Assembly: GCA_007126415.1 (NCBI GenBank)
Contig: SLBH01000035.1
Location: forward strand, 1-7,064
DNA from: Spirochaetales bacterium
GTDB taxonomy: Bacteria; Spirochaetota; Spirochaetia; DSM-27196; SLAA01
Reading direction: 5' to 3'
DNA: 7,064 nucleotides
In this document: piece by piece, positions 1-6,325 of the stretch
How positions within the stretch are numbered: the first letter of the stretch is position 1
Layout: each line of letters starts with the position of its first letter
The notes under the pieces: generated by a model
The model's input: the letters and a program-made list of their open reading frames with translations, nothing else
Told to the model about the DNA's origin: nothing
Databases searched by the model: none
Translations under genes and position numbers: made by a program

Positions 1-746
1 AGCAACAACGCGCCGTGATGCGCCGGACGCAGACTCAGCGCCGCCTGCGCGTGCCGCACCGCCGCTTCGTACTCGCGGGCGCGGTAGTAGTACTCGGCGG
101 CCAACAGCTGAACCTCGGGATGGCGGCTGTGGTGCTCGAGCGCGAGTTGCAGATATTCCTCGGCAGTTTCGCGCTCGCCGCGCGCTTCGTACACCAGCGC
201 AAGCGACAGCAGCGCCTGGCGATCGCGCGGATCCAGGCGAACCACGTCGCGATACCGCTGGAGAGCGCGCACGGTGTTGCCTTCGGCGATCGCGAGCTCG
301 GCGAGCCCTATACGCCCGTCGACGCTGTTAGGGTCGGCCTCAACCGCCTCCTCAAACAGCTCACGCGCCTCGCCTACCGAGCCGAGCGCAAGCCGCACCT
401 GACCGGCCAGCGCGAGCACCGCCGGATCACGCCTCGCGAGCCGACGCGCCTCGTCTATATACCCAAGCGCTTCGTCGTACTCCTCCAGCCGATAGTACGC
501 CTCGGCCATTCCGACGAGCGCTTCACGATAATCGGGGTTCTCCTCGAGCGCACGCCCAAAGCGTTCAACCGCGCGGAAGTAGTCGCGGTCTTCGAGCGCG
601 GAACGGCCTGCGGAGTACTCGGCGCGCGCGTCGGCGCGCAGCTGTAGCGCCGTGCCGAGCAACACCACCAGCACGAGCGCAAAACGAAAAAACCACCGCC
701 CGGCGCCGCCCCAGGTGTGCGCCGCCGGGGGCTTAGCTAGTGGCAT
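1..746 (-). CDS. TPR-repeat protein with N-terminal signal/anchor, partial (3' end outside window)
   Basis: This reading frame stays open from an ATG at 746 to the window edge, giving 248 residues with no stop. The first 17 residues are Pro/Gly/Ala-rich, followed by a hydrophobic segment at about 18-36 (WFFRFALVLVVLLGTALQL) and then RADARA. It is therefore an uncleaved anchor or a signal peptide cleaved near residue 40. At least six tetratricopeptide repeats follow, at about 40-73, 74-107, 108-141, 142-175, 176-210 and 211-243, with typical Y/A/L/P spacing (for example the ALEENP and VRLDP ends). No cysteine is visible. The start is fixed by AGAGGA eight bases upstream, inside corC; the gene overlaps corC by 14 bases and is the last visible gene of the phoH operon. 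TPRs bind other proteins, so an envelope scaffold facing the periplasm is likely, but the partner is unknown. As I recall, treponemes carry a TPR gene next to their tlyC (TP0648/TP0649). Confidence 0.88.
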   Translation of the reverse strand, partial: MPLAKPPAAHTWGGAGRWFFRFALVLVVLLGTALQLRADARAEYSAGRSALEDRDYFRAVERFGRALEENPDYREALVGMAEAYYRLEEYDEALGYIDEARRLARRDPAVLALAGQVRLALGSVGEARELFEEAVEADPNSVDGRIGLAELAIAEGNTVRALQRYRDVVRLDPRDRQALLSLALVYEARGERETAEEYLQLALEHHSRHPEVQLLAAEYYYRAREYEAAVRHAQAALSLRPAHHGALL

Positions 747-1527
747 GTTCGCGGTCCTCTTTTTCGGCGACGATCTTCACGGTGCGAAGCTTGTGGCCGT
801 CCATCTCTTGCACGATGAAGTCCATGTTGCGGTACGCCACCTTCTCGTACTTCGCCGGAATCTTCCCGAACAGGTCGAACACAAAGCCGCCGAGCGTATC
901 GAACTTCTCTTCCGGTATATCGAGACCGAGGTCCTGATTGAGCTGCTCGATATCCACGCGCGCGTCGCACAAGTACACATTCTCGCCGATCTCGAGCACG
1001 TCTTCGCGCTCGTTATCGAACTCGTCTTGAATGTCGCCGACTATCTCCTCGAGGATATCTTCGAGACAGACGATACCCGAAACGCCGCCGTACTCGTCGA
1101 CCGCAACCGCGATATGCACGTGCCGCTTCTTCATCTCACGAAGCAGCGAATCGAGGCGCTTGCTCTCGGGTACGAAAAACGGCCGTCGTATGATCTTCTC
1201 GATATTGAACTCTTCCTGGGTAACGAGAAACTGCAGCAAGTCCTTGGCGTAGAGGATACCGATCACGTTGTCGATAGTTTCCTTGAAGACCGGATAGCGG
1301 GAGTAGCCGAAATCGGTGAACTTCTGGGTGATTTCGTGGATATCACTGTTGGAGGAAACAAACGATACATCGATCCGCGGAACCATGACTTCCTTCACGG
1401 TTGTGTTGGAGAGTTCGACGATACCGCGAATCATGTCGCGCTTCTCGACTGTCAGCGCAAACTCGCCGCCGTTCTCTTTGAGTTCATCCCTTGTGAACAG
1501 CTTCCTCAGGAAGCTCAGATCCTTCAC
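733..1527 (-). CDS. corC: Soluble CBS-pair protein of the CorC/TlyC (HlyC/CorC) family
   Basis: 264 residues, the usual length for the short, soluble CorC form without the DUF21/CNNM membrane domain. No membrane segment is visible. The VMVPRID signature is at residues 47-53. A first CBS motif follows at about 53-110 (GYSRYPVF at 74-81, GILYAKDLL at 90-98) and a second at about 116-175 (VDEYGGVSGIVCLEDILEEI at 143-162, then VGDIQDE). The C-terminal CorC_HlyC domain is at about 180-258 (DTLGGFVFDLFGKIP). CBS pairs of this family bind adenine nucleotides; the Salmonella protein is tied to Co/Mg efflux, while spirochaete relatives were named hemolysin TlyC. The hemolysin label is weakly supported and a cation or membrane-homeostasis role is the safer reading. 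The start is a GTG whose GTGA overlaps the ybeY stop. GAGGAG lies eight bases before it. The stop is TAA, unlike the TGA of the other complete genes. Confidence 0.93.
   Translation of the reverse strand: MKDLSFLRKLFTRDELKENGGEFALTVEKRDMIRGIVELSNTTVKEVMVPRIDVSFVSSNSDIHEITQKFTDFGYSRYPVFKETIDNVIGILYAKDLLQFLVTQEEFNIEKIIRRPFFVPESKRLDSLLREMKKRHVHIAVAVDEYGGVSGIVCLEDILEEIVGDIQDEFDNEREDVLEIGENVYLCDARVDIEQLNQDLGLDIPEEKFDTLGGFVFDLFGKIPAKYEKVAYRNMDFIVQEMDGHKLRTVKIVAEKEDREHATS
755..760 (-). promoter_or_regulatory. Shine-Dalgarno site of the TPR gene
   Basis: AGAGGA on the minus strand, eight bases before the ATG at 746 and inside the corC coding region. It decides the start of a gene whose first 14 bases lie within corC. 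The same eight-base spacing is seen for corC. Confidence 0.7.
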
Positions 1528-2006
1528 AGCGCGTGCTCCTCGGCTAACTCGCTCAAGATGCGTTCCTGCAGTTCTAACATCGGCTGCTCGGGCGTGTTAT
1601 CGGAGTGAGTGTATCCGGCGAGATGGAGTATCCCGTGCAACACTACCCGTTGCAGCTCTTCGTCGAACGCCGTCTCAAAGCGCTCGGCATTGGCGGCGAC
1701 CGTCTCGAGCGAGACCACAATATCGCCCACAGCCCGCGGCGCCGAGGGTGCCTCCGGCGTGTCGAAGCTCGGCACGGGCGGCGCCTCACCCTCGTGCTCC
1801 TGCAGAAACGAGAGCACGTCGGTGGGCTCATCTTTCGAGCGGTACTCGCGATTCAAGCCGCGGATAAAGGCGTCGCTCGTGAGAACAATTGAAAGCTCCC
1901 AGTCGGTAAGCTTTAAGCGTGCGAGCGCCGCTTCGGTAAAGGTGTTGAGCTTCGGCAGCCAATGCGGAGGTTCTACCTCCTCGCAGCTGATCTCGACGGT
2001 GTTCAT
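1524..2006 (-). CDS. ybeY: YbeY, zinc-dependent endoribonuclease for 16S rRNA maturation
   Basis: 160 residues, typical for YbeY (UPF0054). In known relatives it matures the 16S rRNA 3' end and helps ribosome quality control in the cytoplasm. The conserved LNREYRSKDEPTDVLSF block is at 51-67, including the family arginine (R56). GDIVVSLE is at 94-101. The metal site is HGILHLAGYTH at 124-134, with ligands H124, H128 and H134. The usual GYDH is GYTH here (T133), which leaves the three ligands intact. Between the TDVLSF block and GDI lies a roughly 23-residue acidic and proline-rich loop (about 70-92), longer than in E. coli YbeY. The ATG at 2006 overlaps the phoH TGA by four bases (ATGA). The only purine-rich SD-like stretch (GAGGAAG) is rather far upstream, so translation is probably coupled to phoH. 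The YbeY/PhoH pairing is widely conserved. Confidence 0.96.
   Translation of the reverse strand: MNTVEISCEEVEPPHWLPKLNTFTEAALARLKLTDWELSIVLTSDAFIRGLNREYRSKDEPTDVLSFLQEHEGEAPPVPSFDTPEAPSAPRAVGDIVVSLETVAANAERFETAFDEELQRVVLHGILHLAGYTHSDNTPEQPMLELQERILSELAEEHAL
1536..1541 (-). promoter_or_regulatory. Shine-Dalgarno site supporting the GTG start of corC
   Basis: GAGGAG on the minus strand, eight bases before the GTG at 1527 and inside the last codons of ybeY. It supports the non-ATG start that overlaps the ybeY TGA by four bases (GTGA). Confidence 0.7.
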
Positions 2007-2971
2007 GTTTGCGTCCGTTCTTCCTCAGACTCGTAGGCCGTTACGATCTTTTGCACCAGCGGATTGCGCTGCACGTCTTCGGCTGAGAAGTAGGTAAACC
2101 GAATCTCCGGGATGCTGCTCAACACCTGCGCGGCATGCAGCAACCCCGAGTACTTGCGCCGCGGAAGGTCTATCTGGGTGACGTCACCGGTAATAACCGC
2201 CTGTGAGTTTTCACCGATGCGCGTGAGAAACATCTTCATCTGCTCGCGTGTGGTGTTCTGCGCTTCGTCGAGGATCACGAAACAGTTATTGAGGCTGCGG
2301 CCGCGCATGTACGCAAGCGGCGCCACCTCGAGCATGTTGCTGTTCTCGAGCTTCTGAACGAACTCCGCCGAGACCAGGTCTTCCATCGCATCGAACAACG
2401 GTTTTAGGTACGGATTAATCTTCTGCGTAAAATCCCCCGGCAGAAACCCGAGACTCTCACCGGCCTCAACCACCGGACGCGTCAAGACCAGCTTGCGCTT
2501 GTGCCGCCCCAGCACCTCCCGCAACGCGTAGGCCACCGCCAGGTAGGTCTTACCGGTACCGGCCGGCCCGATACCGAACACCATGTCGTGCCGCTCCATC
2601 GCGCGAATGTACTCCGCCTGCGTGATGCTGCGCGGGAACACCGGCTTCCCGGTGACCGAGAGATCTATCGCGGACTGCCGCAATAGGTCCGTCTTGTGCT
2701 CCTCGTTATTGGTGACCGCCGAGTGAATGGCGCGAATGAGATCAGGGACCGGCGTCTCGCCGCGGCGCACGTGCGCTTCAAGCTCTTCCACAACTCGTAC
2801 CAACACCCGCCGAGTCTCTTCATCGCCGCTTTCAAGCAGTAGCTCGTTGCCGCGCGTGACGATGCGAGTGCCAAGCAGTTCTTCTATTACCATGAGGTTG
2901 CGGTCATGAACCCCGCAGACCTCGCCCAACAACGACTGAGTTTCGAGAACGACCGTAGCGTTATGCGTCAA
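2003..2971 (-). CDS. phoH: PhoH-family ATPase (YbeZ type)
   Basis: 322 residues, the family's usual length. An N-terminal KH-like region (about 1-100, with the MVIEELLGTRIVTRGNE segment) precedes a P-loop ATPase domain. Walker A GPAGTGKT is at 135-142, the family motif TRPVVEAGESLGFLPG at 164-179, Walker B VILDEAQN at 232-239, and the sensor-like GDVTQIDLP at 262-270. All catalytic elements are intact. YbeZ-type PhoH proteins are cytoplasmic, probably act as RNA-linked ATPases or helicases, and work with YbeY, which is the next gene here. The start is a TTG. A TAG lies five codons upstream in frame and the next ATG is codon 27, which would cut into the conserved N-terminal domain. GGGGAA lies five bases before the TTG. 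This is the first gene of its operon, read from the promoter at 2997-3026. No HDIG/7TM hydrolase gene separates it from ybeY, unlike in several other phyla. Confidence 0.96.
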   Translation of the reverse strand: MTHNATVVLETQSLLGEVCGVHDRNLMVIEELLGTRIVTRGNELLLESGDEETRRVLVRVVEELEAHVRRGETPVPDLIRAIHSAVTNNEEHKTDLLRQSAIDLSVTGKPVFPRSITQAEYIRAMERHDMVFGIGPAGTGKTYLAVAYALREVLGRHKRKLVLTRPVVEAGESLGFLPGDFTQKINPYLKPLFDAMEDLVSAEFVQKLENSNMLEVAPLAYMRGRSLNNCFVILDEAQNTTREQMKMFLTRIGENSQAVITGDVTQIDLPRRKYSGLLHAAQVLSSIPEIRFTYFSAEDVQRNPLVQKIVTAYESEEERTQT

Positions 2972-2976
2972 AAGAG

Positions 2977-2982
2977 TTCCCC
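2977..2982 (-). promoter_or_regulatory. Shine-Dalgarno-like site for the TTG start of phoH
   Basis: GGGGAA on the minus strand, five bases before the TTG at 2971, within a predicted leader of only about 20 bases. It is a modest match, which with the TTG start suggests moderate initiation. Confidence 0.5.
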
Positions 2983-2996
2983 ACTATTCCGGTAAA

Positions 2997-3026
2997 AGTA
3001 TAGAGCGCCCCGGATTTTGTGGTCAA
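2997..3026 (-). promoter_or_regulatory. Sigma70-type promoter of the phoH-ybeY-corC-TPR operon
   Basis: On the minus strand the -35 box is TTGACC (3026-3021) and the -10 box is TATACT (3002-2997), separated by an 18-base spacer that begins ACAAAAT. Both boxes differ from consensus at single positions. Transcription should start near 2990, leaving a leader of about 20 bases before the phoH TTG. It is the only AT-leaning element in the gap between lptD and phoH and points straight at phoH. The start point is inferred, not seen. Confidence 0.8.
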
Positions 3027-3028
3027 GT

Positions 3029-3064
3029 GCCGCAGGCCGAGCCGCGGGCCAAACCACGGGCCAA
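3029..3064. repeat. Three degenerate 12-base tandem repeats upstream of the phoH promoter
   Basis: On the plus strand the units are gccgcaggccga (3029-3040), gccgcgggccaa (3041-3052) and accacgggccaa (3053-3064). Neighbouring units differ at three positions each. The array starts two bases beyond the -35 box and a GGTCAAG heptamer flanks it on both sides (3021-3027, which contains the -35 box, and 3068-3074). A protein-binding array or a slippage relic are both possible. Confidence 0.55.
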
Positions 3065-3106
3065 CCCGGTCAAGCCCGCTACACCGCATAGAGCCGGAGG
3101 GCGGCG

Positions 3107-6100
3107 TCAGTTCTCGAACTGCAGCTCACCGTCGTCGTAATCCACCGCGCCGCGAACCTCGGGAATCGGGCGCCACACCAGAAAGGCCGAAAACTGCGTC
3201 ACCCACTCGTAGCGTTGTTCACCACCGGGAGTGCCGCGAAGCTCCGGCCGACCGGAGTAGTTCAAGGTCAGCACCCAGTCGTCGAGATCCATGATCGCTT
3301 CCACCTGAAGCCGCTCGAGGTTGAAGAACGACGCCTCGCGATCCTCGCGGTCGAAAAAGTTGAACGAGCGCGCGAGATCCGAAAACGGGTTACGCGACTC
3401 GCGGTCGGCGCGCTCGGCGAGCGACGGTACGTATTGATACACCACGCTGTTGCGGCTCAGCGAGGAGAACCGCAGATCGAGAAACCGATAGATATCAAAG
3501 CGCAGCCCAACCTCGATATCGAAGCTGCTCTCGGTGAACCGCAGAAAATCCATGTTCAGGTTGGAGTTCAGCTCGAGTCGGCTGCCCACCCGGTTGCGCC
3601 AGACCGGGCGAGGCTCACGATCGAGCCGCACACCCACCGTGGCGCTCTCGGGTCGGAATGCGCGGTCGTCGCGACGCTCGTAAGGGTCCCCGCCGGTGGC
3701 CTCGGGGTCAAACCGAAAACTCTCGGTGGTGCGTGCGCGAAACACACCGCGGAGAAACCATAGGCGTAAGGTTGTGATGCTCGAGCTCAGCTCTTGTTCC
3801 TCAATGTCGTATACCAGCCGTTCCTCGAGCGTCGCCGCCGGGTGAAAGCGATAGGTCTGTCGCGCGATCAACGGTTCAAACAGGTACTCGCCGTCGCGGG
3901 TTTCGCGAATGCCGGCCTGGAGGTTCGTTGTAACCGGGCCGGTGACGGCGTTTGCCTCCGCGTCGTAGCGCTGTAGCAGCGGCGGCATCACCGACCGCAG
4001 CGTCAACGACTGCGTCGCGTTCCAGAGACGTAGTCGCATGTTCACGCTCGCGCGATGGCGGGTTATGAGATCCTCGTCCCAGCCCAGGCCCTCGTCGCGG
4101 TAGATCGGCGAGCCGTCTCCGGAGAGGCGGTCGAACTCGCGCCGGTGCAGGATTGCGCCGAGCTCGTAGCGCAGGTGCGACTCGCTCCAGCGCTCGGTGT
4201 CCTGCAACGGATAGGTGGAAGCGTCGAGGTTGTGCTCGGTACTTACCTGCGTGTAGCGATAGGCTTGCAGCTCGAGGGAGTCGCGCGAGTCGTCGGTGAG
4301 CCGATCGTCGTTGAAGATGTCGCGGTAGCGGGCGCGCGTGACGATACTGTTGTTGAGCACAAACAGCCGACGCTGCACGTCCGCCCCGTAGTCGAGCCGT
4401 AGCGTGTTCTCGCTCGTAAGGCGCGAGTAGCGCAGAGCGAAATCAACGTCGTCGGCGGTGTCCCAGTCGCTTGAATCGGTGAAACTTTCGACTCGCAAAC
4501 GGGGCGTTAACGACCAACCGGCGCGAAGCCGCAGCGGCGGCGCGGTCTCGGGATCGGGAAGCCTGCCGGGACCACTCGGCGGTTGTAGATCGAAACGCGA
4601 ACCCGCGCCCGGGCGCCCGACCGGGCCTGAGTCCGCGGGCGATTGTGAGTCCGCGAGCGCCCGGCCGGCACCGAACTCGGCGCCGGCACCCGCGCTCCCG
4701 AGAGCGTCCGCATCGCGGCCGAGCTCGTCCCAGGGCGGCATAAGCGGATAGCGCTCATCGGGACTGCGGTCCGGCGCTCGGTCGCGCGGCGGAGGGCTAC
4801 TCGGTCCGCCCGCCGCGGTATCGAGCAGCGTACCGGCGAATCGCATCGAGATATTGGGTGTGGTCAGCCGGTCGGGGTAGAAGAACTCGCGCTCGGGGCT
4901 TTCGGCGGCCTCGAGCACGCGGTCGGGGAGCTCCTGATCGGGGCTAGCACGGCGCGACCAGAACACCGAGCCGCTCAGCTCGCTGAGCGAGGCGGTTGTG
5001 AGATACGGTCGTGTCCGGGCGGTGGGAGCCGAGTAGCTGCCGCGCAAGCGCCACAGCAGCGAGCTCACGGTGCTCGGCTGCTCACCTGCTATCTCGCCGA
5101 CCCCGAGGAGACCGGACCAGTCGATGCTCTCGTCGCGATCGTCGAAGTCGCGTCTGAAGAACGGATCCGAAAGCCAGGAGAAGGTTCCGGTCACGCGCGC
5201 GTCACCCGGCCGTAGCGTGAAATCGGTGGTGAACTCGTAGCGGAACGGCACCTCGGCGCCAAGCAGCCGCGCCCGGTTCCAGTTTATCTCGGCCCGGCCG
5301 TCGACCTCGCGGTACGGCGTGTAGAAGCCTTCGCCGCGGCGATAGAGGTGCCGCGAAAACCCGAGTCCGCTCCGAAACTCGAGCTCGTCGAACGCCCATA
5401 CTTCACCGAGCTCGCCGCGCAACGCAACGAGCCCGCCGAGCCGGCTGTAGTAATCGAGCAGCAAGCGCAACGAGCGGTCCTCCGGGGCGTCGTCGGGCTC
5501 GCCGGTGGGGCGCAGAAAAAGCCCGTCGCGCTCGAGCCGTTGGCGCTCGCCGGCCTGCTCCTCGGCCGGCAGAAACGAGAGCGGAGTGCGGGTTTCCTCG
5601 CGTCGCCCGATCAAGTAGGTGGTAGTTTGCAGAAACGCTCCCTCGCGCCCGCGGTACCCGATCGCCGGATTAAAGAACAGCTTGTCGCCGGGCATGAAAA
5701 AGAACGGAAAATGAAACACCGGAACGCGACCGACGTACAACGTACCGGAGCGCACCGCCCATTCGCCGGGCCCAAAGACCCAGATCTTTCGAGCCTGCAG
5801 GCGGTAGTTGGGCGGGTCGGCCTCGGATGAGGTAATCACGCCGTCCTCCAACACCACCACGTCTTCGCTCGAGCGGGTAATATAGGAGCCACGAAACCGG
5901 AACACGAGGTCCTCACCCTCGATCTCGCGCGGTTGGCGCGACTCGCCGTCGAGGAATGCGCCGGACCAGTCCTCGAGATCGAAGCTGAGGCTTTCACCCT
6001 CGAAAAACTCCACCGAGTCGGCTCGCTCTATTCTATACTCCACCCCTTCGGCCGCGGTCAGTAACGACTCATTCCGGTTGTAGATAACCTCTTCGGCGAT

Positions 6101-6325
6101 GATCCAGTGCACCGCACCGCTCTCGCGGTCCTCGGCGCGCAGCACCACCCCACCGCGCAACCTGAAGTACTGCTCATCGGGCTCGGTTTCTCGAACGAAC
6201 TCGCTCTCGAGCGCCGACTCTATCGTGATATCGAGCTCGACCGTCGCGGCGGGGACTGCCCCAACGAACACGAGAACCGAAACAAGCCCGTACACAACGC
6301 ACGGCCTCACCCGAGCTCGCATCAT
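3107..6325 (-). CDS. lptD: LptD/OstA-like outer-membrane assembly beta-barrel protein
   Basis: 1072 residues, longer than E. coli LptD (about 784). It has an Arg-rich n-region, a hydrophobic core at about 10-23 and probable cleavage near VPAA (24-27), so it is exported. An OstA/LptA-like region spans about 50-185 (LRGGVVLRAED, IIAEEVIYNRNESLLTAAEG). The spirochaete-style LptD signature follows at 200-233, with RVPVFHFPFFFMPGDKLFF then NPAIGYRGREGAFLQTT. The remainder alternates in a beta-strand manner up to GELQFEN at the end. LptD proteins place LPS or related glycolipid on the outer leaflet together with LptE and LptA; whether this organism makes LPS cannot be seen here. Two oddities stand out. 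The only cysteine (C9) lies in the signal peptide, so the disulfides of E. coli LptD are impossible. Residues about 505-598 form a Pro/Gly/Ser/Asp-rich linker within the barrel region. The start is ATG 6325 (ATGA overlap with uvrA) or ATG 6322; AAGGAG sits 5 or 8 bases upstream respectively, and 8 matches corC and the TPR gene. The uvrA adjacency resembles TP0514-TP0515 of Treponema, as recalled. Confidence 0.85.
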   Translation of the reverse strand: MMRARVRPCVVYGLVSVLVFVGAVPAATVELDITIESALESEFVRETEPDEQYFRLRGGVVLRAEDRESGAVHWIIAEEVIYNRNESLLTAAEGVEYRIERADSVEFFEGESLSFDLEDWSGAFLDGESRQPREIEGEDLVFRFRGSYITRSSEDVVVLEDGVITSSEADPPNYRLQARKIWVFGPGEWAVRSGTLYVGRVPVFHFPFFFMPGDKLFFNPAIGYRGREGAFLQTTTYLIGRREETRTPLSFLPAEEQAGERQRLERDGLFLRPTGEPDDAPEDRSLRLLLDYYSRLGGLVALRGELGEVWAFDELEFRSGLGFSRHLYRRGEGFYTPYREVDGRAEINWNRARLLGAEVPFRYEFTTDFTLRPGDARVTGTFSWLSDPFFRRDFDDRDESIDWSGLLGVGEIAGEQPSTVSSLLWRLRGSYSAPTARTRPYLTTASLSELSGSVFWSRRASPDQELPDRVLEAAESPEREFFYPDRLTTPNISMRFAGTLLDTAAGGPSSPPPRDRAPDRSPDERYPLMPPWDELGRDADALGSAGAGAEFGAGRALADSQSPADSGPVGRPGAGSRFDLQPPSGPGRLPDPETAPPLRLRAGWSLTPRLRVESFTDSSDWDTADDVDFALRYSRLTSENTLRLDYGADVQRRLFVLNNSIVTRARYRDIFNDDRLTDDSRDSLELQAYRYTQVSTEHNLDASTYPLQDTERWSESHLRYELGAILHRREFDRLSGDGSPIYRDEGLGWDEDLITRHRASVNMRLRLWNATQSLTLRSVMPPLLQRYDAEANAVTGPVTTNLQAGIRETRDGEYLFEPLIARQTYRFHPAATLEERLVYDIEEQELSSSITTLRLWFLRGVFRARTTESFRFDPEATGGDPYERRDDRAFRPESATVGVRLDREPRPVWRNRVGSRLELNSNLNMDFLRFTESSFDIEVGLRFDIYRFLDLRFSSLSRNSVVYQYVPSLAERADRESRNPFSDLARSFNFFDREDREASFFNLERLQVEAIMDLDDWVLTLNYSGRPELRGTPGGEQRYEWVTQFSAFLVWRPIPEVRGAVDYDDGELQFEN

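Larger units (their letters stand above)
2972..3106. other. Intergenic region between lptD and phoH (135 bases)
   Basis: This is the only real non-coding gap in the window. It holds the phoH leader, the promoter and the 12-base repeats. Near lptD a 7-base stem can form between 3101-3107 and 3081-3087 with one G-T pair and a 13-base loop. No T-run follows it on the minus strand, so it is not a convincing intrinsic terminator. I see no small ORF or RNA gene here. Confidence 0.6.

Noticed and set aside
15..647. 210-codon open frame on the plus strand
   Set aside because: It is antisense to the TPR gene, whose frame encodes regular 34-residue repeats with a good SD site; the antisense product is Arg/Leu-rich with no motif.
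733..1527. Calling the CorC-like gene a hemolysin or virulence factor
   Set aside because: The TlyC name is historical; the visible domains are a CBS pair and a CorC_HlyC domain with no signal peptide or membrane segment.
652..1608. 318-codon open frame on the plus strand opposite corC
   Set aside because: It lies antisense to a gene with intact CBS and CorC domains. Its translation shows no recognisable family, and long antisense frames are expected in GC-rich coding DNA.
3068..3073. Second TTGACC box as an upstream promoter
   Set aside because: No -10-like sequence occurs 16-19 bases downstream; that stretch is GC-only repeat sequence.
3081..3107. Hairpin after lptD as an intrinsic terminator
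   Set aside because: The stem is 7 bases with a G-T pair, the loop is 13 bases and there is no following U-run; it may be chance in GC-rich sequence.
5348..5830. 160-codon open frame on the plus strand
   Set aside because: It is antisense to the conserved LptD signature region and has no recognisable domain or SD support.
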